This document shows, one piece after another, positions 58,950 to 64,000 of a DNA stretch of 64,000 nt. The notes under the pieces are model-generated. The model was not told the DNA's origin. It did not search any database and was given only the letters and a program-made list of their open reading frames with translations. The stretch spans positions 124,001-188,000 of the forward strand of contig NZ_JAFVLN010000006.1 of assembly GCF_017377775.1 (NCBI RefSeq). The letters run 5' to 3'. The DNA is from Streptomyces sp. VRA16 Mangrove soil. Lineage in GTDB: Bacteria > Actinomycetota > Actinomycetes > Streptomycetales > Streptomycetaceae. Numbering within the stretch: the stretch's first letter is position 1; each line of letters opens with the position of its first letter. Position numbers and translations under genes: made by a program.

Positions 58950-59509
58950 CAGACCCGCTCAAGCGGCCGGTGCGGCTGCGCGGGCAGTTCCACGCGGATG
59001 CGGTCCCCCGGGCGCACCGGGCCGCCCGCCCGCACCACGCTCATGACGCCCGCCCTGCGGACGATCTCGCCGCTCTCCGGGTCGCGCCCGACGACCTGCT
59101 TGAGCAGCCCCTGCTGGAAGCCGTCGATCTGGGCGCACGGATTGCGCAGGCCGGTGATCTCGACGACCGCGCCGCCGTCGCCGAGGTGCAGCACGGCGCC
59201 GGTGGGCAGGCCCAGCAGATCGATGCCGCGGGTCGTGACGTTCTCACCGAGCTCACCCGGCCGCACCGGGAACCCGGCGCCCGCGACCTCCGCGAACAGT
59301 TCCTCGTGCAGGAGGTGCACCTGGCGCAGGTTCGGCCGAGTGGGGTCCTGGGCGACCCGGGAGCGGTGCTTGACCGTGACTCCGGCGTGCACATCACCCT
59401 CGACACCTAGCCCCGCCAGGAGCGTGATGCTCTCGCGGTTCGGCTTGGTGAACGAGTACGTGTCGTTGCTGCTGACCGCCACGACGATGCCGCCGCCGAA
59501 GTCGTCCAT
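58949..59509 (-). CDS. MOSC-domain protein
   Basis: 186 residues. Key features are GLGVEGDVHAG, RQVHLLHEELFAEV, PGELGENVTTRGIDLLGLPT and the conserved cysteine in GLRNPCAQIDGFQ. MOSC domains bind sulfur carriers or molybdenum cofactor. The context gives no further hint. ATG 59509 precedes the GrpB gene in the same operon. Confidence 0.9.
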   Translation of the reverse strand: MDDFGGGIVVAVSSNDTYSFTKPNRESITLLAGLGVEGDVHAGVTVKHRSRVAQDPTRPNLRQVHLLHEELFAEVAGAGFPVRPGELGENVTTRGIDLLGLPTGAVLHLGDGGAVVEITGLRNPCAQIDGFQQGLLKQVVGRDPESGEIVRRAGVMSVVRAGGPVRPGDRIRVELPAQPHRPLERV

Positions 59510-59555
59510 GGTGTGGCCCCCTGATCGCCGGACTCCCGCGCAGCCTAACCCGGGG

Positions 59556-59906
59556 CTAACCGGCGCCGAGCGAGCGGTCCGCCACCCTTGCCACGTGTGT
59601 GGTGAGCGCCGTACGGGCGTCGGGGTTCAGGGTGCCGAGAGCCACGAGGGCCGTGACGATCACGTCGCAGAGTTCGGACTCGACGTCCTGCCAGGTGTGG
59701 CTGACGCCCTTGCGCGGGTTCTGGCCGACGGCCCCGATCACCGCCTCCGCGACTTCGCCGACCTCCTCCGAGAGCTTCAACACCCTTAGGAGAAGGGCCT
59801 CTTGGGGCGGGAGGCGATTGTTCCCGTCCAGCCAGGCACGCAGCCGTTCGACGGTGATCCACAGGTCCTCGGCGGCGGCGTGGCCGTCGGCGTCGTCGTT
59901 CGTCAC
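59556..59906 (-). CDS. MazG-like nucleotide pyrophosphohydrolase
   Basis: 116 residues from GTG 59906. The metal-binding helix pair is KLSEEVGEVAEAVIG and ESELCDVIVTALVALG (ExxE...ExxD type). It should hydrolyse a nucleoside triphosphate to the monophosphate. The gene start is repeated in tandem upstream (59891-59995). Confidence 0.85.
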   Translation of the reverse strand: MTNDDADGHAAAEDLWITVERLRAWLDGNNRLPPQEALLLRVLKLSEEVGEVAEAVIGAVGQNPRKGVSHTWQDVESELCDVIVTALVALGTLNPDARTALTTHVARVADRSLGAG

Positions 59907-59995
59907 ACGGGCGAGCCTAGGCCCGCGTCGTCGTTGGTCACACGGGCGAGCCCAGGCCCGCGTCGTCGTTGGTCACACGGGTCAGCCCAGGCCGC
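59891..59995. repeat. 35-bp tandem triplication over the MazG-like start
   Basis: Three units of about 35 bases begin CGTCGTCGTTsGTCACACGG. The first contains the GTG start (59906-59904) and first codons of the MazG-like gene; the second and third are upstream copies. Because 35 is not a multiple of three, the extra starts are out of frame with the gene. Confidence 0.85.
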
Positions 59996-60000
59996 CGCCG

Positions 60001-60564
60001 CTACTCCTCGTCCGGCGCCGGTTCCTTCACGCGCTTCGCGCGCGAGCCGACCACCGCGAGGGCCGCGGCCCCGGCCCCGACGAGCGCCGCGGGCACCATC
60101 CAGTGCCGGTCGAGGGCGTGGCCGAGCGCGTGGTCGAGGGAGTAGCGACCGGCCCCGGTCACCGCGAGCCCGGCGGCGGCGAAGCCGAGGAACGCCGGGT
60201 ACTCGTAGCCGCCGTTCATCGCGAAGAACCCGTTCGGGGCGTGCACGGCGGCCGCGCCCGCCATGGTGCCGGCGGCCGCCGCCCCGCCCACCGGCGTCGC
60301 GAGCCCCAGCGCCAGCAGCGCGCCGCCGCCCAGCTCACCGACCCCGGCCGCGAGGGCGCTCGCCTTGGGCGGGGTGAACCCCATGGCCTCCATGGCGGTG
60401 GCCGTCCCGGAAACGCCCCCGCCGCCGAACCAGCCGAGCAGCTTCTGCGCGCCGTGCGCCATCAGGACCCCGCCGGTGCCTACCCGCAGCGCGAGCAGCC
60501 CGAGGCCGGTGCGGTCCAGGCAGGAAGAAGGGGTGCGGGAAAAGGATCTGCAGGCTTTCTTCAT
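60001..60564 (-). CDS. DoxX-family membrane protein
   Basis: 187 residues from ATG 60564. Helices and signatures are LALRVGTGGVLMAHGAQKLL, LAAGVGELGGGALLALGLAT and GYEYPAFLGFAAAGLAVTGA. DoxX-like proteins have been linked to redox and sulfur metabolism and, in mycobacteria, to oxidative-stress complexes. The end is basic and Glu-rich (AKRVKEPAPDEE). Confidence 0.88.
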   Translation of the reverse strand: MKKACRSFSRTPSSCLDRTGLGLLALRVGTGGVLMAHGAQKLLGWFGGGGVSGTATAMEAMGFTPPKASALAAGVGELGGGALLALGLATPVGGAAAAGTMAGAAAVHAPNGFFAMNGGYEYPAFLGFAAAGLAVTGAGRYSLDHALGHALDRHWMVPAALVGAGAAALAVVGSRAKRVKEPAPDEE

Positions 60565-60671
60565 GGGTCCACCGTCCGCCGGGCGCCCGGCCCGCACCCG
60601 GCGGACAGGGCCGTTCGAGTGGCGGTTCCGGCCGGGTGGCGGCCTCCCGGGCCCGGTGCCACGCTGGCCGC

Positions 60672-60995
60672 ATGCCCATCCAGACCGCGAAACTCAGCGA
60701 CCCGACGGTCCGCGCCTTCGTCACCGCGCTGAACGCCCACGACAAGGACGCCTTCCGCGCCGTGCTCGCCCCCGGCGCGACCATGGCCGACGACGGCAGC
60801 GAGCGCGACCTCCCCGACTGGACGGACCGCGAGATCTTCGACTCGAACGGCCACATGGAGGTCGAGAAGGAGCTGGCGCAGGGCCGCGGCCTCGTCGCCA
60901 GCTACCGCAACGACACCTGGGGCGAGATGCGCACCCGCTGGACGTTCCAGGTCGAGGGCGGCAAGGTCACGAGGTTCGAGACCGGCCAGGACTGA
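60672..60995 (+). CDS. SnoaL/NTF2-like small protein
   Basis: 107 residues. The fold pattern is FVTALNAHDKDAFRAVLAPG with MADDGSERDLPDW and ending TRWTFQVEGGKVTRFETGQD. Such proteins bind or isomerise small hydrophobic molecules. Divergent from the DoxX gene. No partner suggests a substrate. Confidence 0.85.
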   Translation: MPIQTAKLSDPTVRAFVTALNAHDKDAFRAVLAPGATMADDGSERDLPDWTDREIFDSNGHMEVEKELAQGRGLVASYRNDTWGEMRTRWTFQVEGGKVTRFETGQD

Positions 60996-61074
60996 ACACC
61001 CCGCCCGCCCGGGCCGACGGCATGGTCACCTTCACCAGGACGCCCCGGAGGGGCACCCGCCCTGCCGGGGGAGG

Positions 61075-61310
61075 GCCGACCACAAGGTCGACAACGAGGA
61101 GTCGGTGCGCGCCGTTCGCCGCGCCCTCGCCCAGGGCGCGCTCGCCCGGCTGTGGGCCCGCAGCCCGCGCACGGTGCCCATCCCCGGCTTCCGCACGGTC
61201 GCGCAGGCCGAGGAGAACGCGGGCGCGCCGGCCCACGGCCCGCTGACCGAGGGCGAGTTGGCGCAGGCGGAGACCGTCCTGGGCCGCGGCCGGCCCCGGC
61301 CCGCTACTCG
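61075..61310 (+). pseudogene. 3' remnant of an aldo/keto reductase
   Basis: The plus-strand frame over 61075-61310 reads EESVRAVRRALAQGALARLW followed by ARSPRTVPIPGFRTVAQAEE and GPLTEGELAQAETVLGRGR. That is the C-terminal NADP-binding end of aldo/keto reductases. The catalytic Tyr/Lys/His part is absent and no start or ribosome-binding site is near. The end overlaps the converging PhzF gene. Confidence 0.65.
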
Positions 61311-62146
61311 ATCGGCACGGCCGTCCCGCTCACCCGCACCCGGGCGTCGCCCTCCCGCAGCGTCACCGTCAGCTCGCCGGGGCGGCCCATGTCGGCGCCC
61401 TGGTGCAGGGTGAGCACGGCCGCGTCCGGCACCAGGCCGAGCGCGCGCAGATACGCCCCGAACGCCGCGGCCGCCGCACCCGTCGCCGGGTCCTCGACGA
61501 CACCGCCCACCGGGAACGGGTCGCGCACGTGGAAGGCCGACTCGCTCTCCCGCCACACGAGCTGAACGGTCGTCAGGTCCAGGCGGTGCATCAGCGCCGC
61601 CAGCCGGTCGAAGTCGTACGCCAGGTCGGCGAGGCGCTCACGGGTCGCCGCGGCGAGGACGAGGTGCCGGGCGCCCGCGTACGCGATCCGCGGCGGGAAC
61701 GCCGGGTCGAGATCGGCGGCCGGCCAGTCGAGCGCGGCCAGCGCCTCGGCCAGATCCTCGTCCCGTACGTCCGTCAGATGCGGCTCGACACTCGTCAGGG
61801 TCGCGCGCAGGGGCTCGCCCGCGGCGCCCTCGACGGTGACGGGGACCTCGCCGGCCCGGGTGCGGAAGAGGTAGTCGCCGGGCCCGTTCCGCTCGGCCAG
61901 CGCCACCGCGGTCGCCACGGTGGCGTGGCCGCAGAAGGGGACCTCGGCCTTGGGGCTGAAGTAGCGGACGTCGTACGTGCGGTCGGCCGCGCTCGGCGTC
62001 ACGAACGCGGACTCGCTGTATCCCAGGTCGGCGGCGATCTTCAGCATGGCGTCGTCGTCCAGGGCGGAGGCGTCCAGGACGATGCCGGCGGGGTTGCCTC
62101 CGGCGGGGCTGGTGGTGAACGCGGTGTAGCGCAGCACGGTGGTCAT
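61304..62146 (-). CDS. PhzF-family isomerase-like protein
   Basis: 280 residues with the two repeated lobes of PhzF: YTAFTTSPAGGNPAGIVLDA, the active glutamate in GYSESAFVTPSA, YFSPKAEVPFCGHATVATAV, and the second lobe (FPVGGVVEDPATGAAAAAFG). Close relatives are isomerases of unknown substrate; there is no phenazine cluster here. It overlaps the aldo/keto reductase remnant by a few bases. Confidence 0.9.
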   Translation of the reverse strand: MTTVLRYTAFTTSPAGGNPAGIVLDASALDDDAMLKIAADLGYSESAFVTPSAADRTYDVRYFSPKAEVPFCGHATVATAVALAERNGPGDYLFRTRAGEVPVTVEGAAGEPLRATLTSVEPHLTDVRDEDLAEALAALDWPAADLDPAFPPRIAYAGARHLVLAAATRERLADLAYDFDRLAALMHRLDLTTVQLVWRESESAFHVRDPFPVGGVVEDPATGAAAAAFGAYLRALGLVPDAAVLTLHQGADMGRPGELTVTLREGDARVRVSGTAVPIE

Positions 62147-62206
62147 GGGCGCATTGTCGCCGTTGCGGGGCGATCCGTGGTGGGCGGGTGCGGCTTTCGC
62201 CGTGGC

Positions 62207-62318
62207 TGGTCGCGCAGTTCCCCGCGCCCCTGGACATGCGCACTTCGTGCGCGATCTCCCTCGCTGAAGGCAGCGGCGAAGCCGCGCTTTCAGGGCCGCG
62301 GGGAACTGCGCGACCAGT
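62207..62318. repeat. Long inverted repeat of the Streptomyces palindromic family (copy B)
   Basis: Arms 62207-62233 and 62292-62318 (27 bases) are complementary with one mismatch (CTGGTCGCGCAGTTCCCCGC). The interior holds GCGCACTTCGTGCG as in copy A at 36144-36260. It lies between the PhzF gene and the SDR gene, with nothing else recognised in this gap. Confidence 0.85.
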
Positions 62319-62389
62319 GCCCACCGGCGCCCGGCCCGCGACGCGACCCCGACCGGGCGGACGCAACCGGGACGAGCGGGCCTGAACCG

Positions 62390-63154
62390 TCAGCCCCGCC
62401 CCACATAAGGCATGTTCGTCGCCAGCACCGTCGCGAACTGAACATTGGCCCCGAGCGGCAGCTCGGCCATGTGCCGTACGGTCCGGGCTACGTCCGCGAC
62501 ATCCATCACCGGCTCCGGCACGACCTCCCCGTTCGCCTGGAGCGCACCCGTCTGCATGCGCTCGGTCATGTCCGTCGCAGCGTTGCCGATGTCGATCTGC
62601 CCGCAGGCGATCCGGTAGGGGCGGCCGTCCAGGGACAGGGACTTCGTCAGGCCCGTCATCGCGTGCTTCGTCGCCGTGTACGCGATCGAGTGCGGCCGGG
62701 GCGCGTGCGCCGAGATCGAGCCGTTGTTGATGATCCGGCCGCCCTGCGGGTCCTGCTCCTTCATCAGCCGGAACGCCGCCTGCGCACACAGGAACGCCCC
62801 GTTGAGGTTGGTGTCGACGACATGCCGCCACGCGTCGTAGGACAGTTCCTCGACCGGCACGCCGCCGGGCCCGAACGTGCCCGCGTTGTTGAAGAGCAGA
62901 TCGAGCCGCCCGGCCCGCTCGCGCACGGCCGCGAACAGCTCCGCGACGGCGTCGGGGTCGGCGACGTCGGTGCGGACGGTGAACGCGGCCGTGCCCGGGG
63001 CGAGCGCCGCCGTCTCCTCCAGGGTCTCGGTGCGCCGCCCCGCGAGGGCCACGCGCCAGCCCGCGCGCAGCAGTTCCAGGGCGACGGCCCGGCCGATACC
63101 CGAACCGGCGCCGGTGACCACGGCGGTCTGTGTCGATGTCGGTGCAGTGCTCAT
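62390..63154 (-). CDS. Short-chain dehydrogenase/reductase
   Basis: 254 residues. The cofactor motif is VVTGAGSGIGRAVALELLRA, the NAG motif LLFNNAGTFGPGG, and the catalytic residues lie in GSISAHAPRPHSIAYTATKH (Ser and Tyr-x-x-x-Lys). Arg after the first glycine-rich loop (LAGRRTE) suggests NADP preference. Substrate unknown. Confidence 0.92.
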   Translation of the reverse strand: MSTAPTSTQTAVVTGAGSGIGRAVALELLRAGWRVALAGRRTETLEETAALAPGTAAFTVRTDVADPDAVAELFAAVRERAGRLDLLFNNAGTFGPGGVPVEELSYDAWRHVVDTNLNGAFLCAQAAFRLMKEQDPQGGRIINNGSISAHAPRPHSIAYTATKHAMTGLTKSLSLDGRPYRIACGQIDIGNAATDMTERMQTGALQANGEVVPEPVMDVADVARTVRHMAELPLGANVQFATVLATNMPYVGRG

Positions 63155-63297
63155 GGGGCCGCAGCGTACGGGGCCCCGGCCATCCGGAGATCACCGATCC
63201 GCCATGTGGCTGTTGTGTACGCGACAGTCAAGCGTCGTCCCGGGCCACTCCAATTCCCCTGACACCACATGACAGCAGCAGTCAGGGGAGGGGCTCC

Positions 63298-64000
63298 ATG
63301 TCGCACGCATCCCGTCACGCATCCCGTCACGCATCCCGTCACACACCCGAACTCCGCGCCGCCGCCCAGTACTTGGGCCGTCGCCGCTTCCTCACCGTCA
63401 CCGGCGCCGCCGCCGCGCTCGCCTTCGCCACGAACCTGCCCCTCGGGGGCACGGCCGCCGCCGCGGAGCTGGACCCCGCGAAGATCACCGGCGACCCGTT
63501 CACGCTCGGCGTCGCCTCCGGTGACCCGCTGCCCGGCTCCGTACTGCTGTGGACGCGGCTCGCCCCGGCCCCGTACGAGACCGGTGGCGGCCTGCCCGCC
63601 GAGCGCGTCGAGGTGAGATGGGAGCTGGCCCTCGACGAGCGCTTCCGGCGCGTCGTGCGACGCGGCACCGCCACCGCGCACCCGGAGTTCAACCACTCCG
63701 TGCACGTCGAGGTCGACCACCTCGCGCCCGGCCGCGTCTACTACTACCGCTTCCGCGCCGGCACCTGGGTCAGCGGCACAGGACGCACCCGCACCGCGCC
63801 CGCCACCGCCGCCCACGCCTCCGCGCTGACCCTGGCCGCCGTCTCCTGCCAGGCGTACCACGACGGCTACTTCACGGCGTACCGGCACTTGGCGGGCGAC
63901 GACGTCGACGTCGTCTTCCACCTCGGCGACTACCTCTACGAGTACGCCGTCAGCGCGGTCGGCGGCGCCCGCAAGTACACCGACCGGGTGCTGCCCGCCG
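63298..64000 (+). CDS. PhoD-like alkaline phosphatase, Tat-exported (3' end beyond window)
   Basis: About 234 residues are visible. The Tat signal has RRRFLTVTGAAAALAFATN, then the PhoD N-terminal domain (FTLGVASGDPLPGSVLLWTR) and the metallophosphatase core begins with AVSCQAYHDGYFTAYRHLAG and VVFHLGDYLYEY. PhoD enzymes hydrolyse phosphate mono- and diesters outside the cell under phosphate limitation. ATG 63298 follows GGGGAGGGG, within a hairpin (CCCCTGAC/GTCAGGGG). No PhoP box was recognised. The N terminus has a triplicated ASRH. Confidence 0.9.
   Translation, partial: MSHASRHASRHASRHTPELRAAAQYLGRRRFLTVTGAAAALAFATNLPLGGTAAAAELDPAKITGDPFTLGVASGDPLPGSVLLWTRLAPAPYETGGGLPAERVEVRWELALDERFRRVVRRGTATAHPEFNHSVHVEVDHLAPGRVYYYRFRAGTWVSGTGRTRTAPATAAHASALTLAAVSCQAYHDGYFTAYRHLAGDDVDVVFHLGDYLYEYAVSAVGGARKYTDRVLPA
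63307..63342. repeat. 12-bp tandem repeat (three copies) in the PhoD signal region
   Basis: Three perfect units of GCATCCCGTCAC encode (AlaSerArgHis)x3 upstream of the twin-arginine motif. It lengthens the basic n-region of the Tat signal without a frame change. Confidence 0.85.

Noticed and set aside
61304..62146. Phenazine biosynthesis from the PhzF homologue
   Set aside because: No other phenazine gene is present and most PhzF relatives have other roles.
63155..63297. PhoP box before the PhoD-like gene
   Set aside because: No GTTCACC-type direct repeats were found, so phosphate control is not claimed from this sequence.
1..64000. CRISPR arrays, transposases, integrases and phage genes
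   Set aside because: None recognised on either strand. Short tandem repeats found (7, 12, 15, 20 and 35 bp) have no spacers and are slippage-type arrays.
1..64000. tRNA genes and attachment sites
   Set aside because: No cloverleaf with TTCGANNC-type T-arm and matching acceptor stem was recognised in intergenic gaps; rnpB is the only structured RNA gene supported.

Overview
The window is high-GC actinobacterial chromosome and almost certainly Streptomyces. Third codon positions are nearly all G or C, GTG starts are frequent, and lipoprotein, Tat and LAxTG-type export signals are present. The gene order around the RNase H/phosphatase, zinc-ribbon and Nif3 genes, and around the riboswitch-controlled prenyltransferase-repeat and EcfT genes, resembles a stretch of the S. 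coelicolor core chromosome. The window looks like chromosome core with small deletion scars. I see no phage, insertion sequence, CRISPR array or tRNA.

Layout. 1-2790 (minus) is a cobalamin-riboswitch-controlled operon: a secreted alpha/alpha-toroid protein, a small secreted anchored protein and an EcfT-type permease cut by the window edge. 2960-4370 is an NfeD-like/flotillin pair. 4490-13102 holds an MBL hydrolase, an acetyltransferase, an aldehyde dehydrogenase with a 3Fe-4S-type ferredoxin, a TPR protein, the TetR regulator KstR, and a translationally coupled glycosyltransferase/methyltransferase/toroid operon. 13183-24694 carries envelope and hypothetical genes, an F420-type LLM oxidoreductase, an amidase and two MFS pumps. 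24944-43130 is rich in acyl-CoA chemistry: a fused FadE34-like dehydrogenase, a glutarate module (LysR, CoA transferase, gcdH), an SCP-x-like thiolase, and a MaoC hydratase/ADH/SDR operon. Between these lie a TerD protein, an MFS pump and an ABC/two-component operon. 43208-53397 holds an iron-siderophore lipoprotein under an iron box, Nif3, the zinc-ribbon protein, RNase H/phosphatase, eda, yaaA, an RNB nuclease and a MerR operon. 53455-64000 has a DUF4260/TetR pair with twin operators, rnpB, assorted housekeeping genes, three gene remnants in all (one of them at 18.6 kb) and the start of a PhoD-like phosphatase.

The main connecting theme is regulatory. Five sites fit the KstR consensus TnnAACnnGTTnnA, three exactly and two with one mismatch. 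Five sites share a second palindrome, TCTGAC-N5-GTCAGA, three exactly and two with one mismatch. Three promoters (aldehyde dehydrogenase, FadE34-like dehydrogenase, MaoC operon) carry both. This suggests a dispersed sterol or branched-lipid side-chain beta-oxidation regulon under two regulators, the second unidentified. No steroid-ring degradation genes are visible here. The second theme is the B12-riboswitch operon, which may encode a bacterial two-piece analogue of intrinsic factor/transcobalamin feeding an ECF importer.
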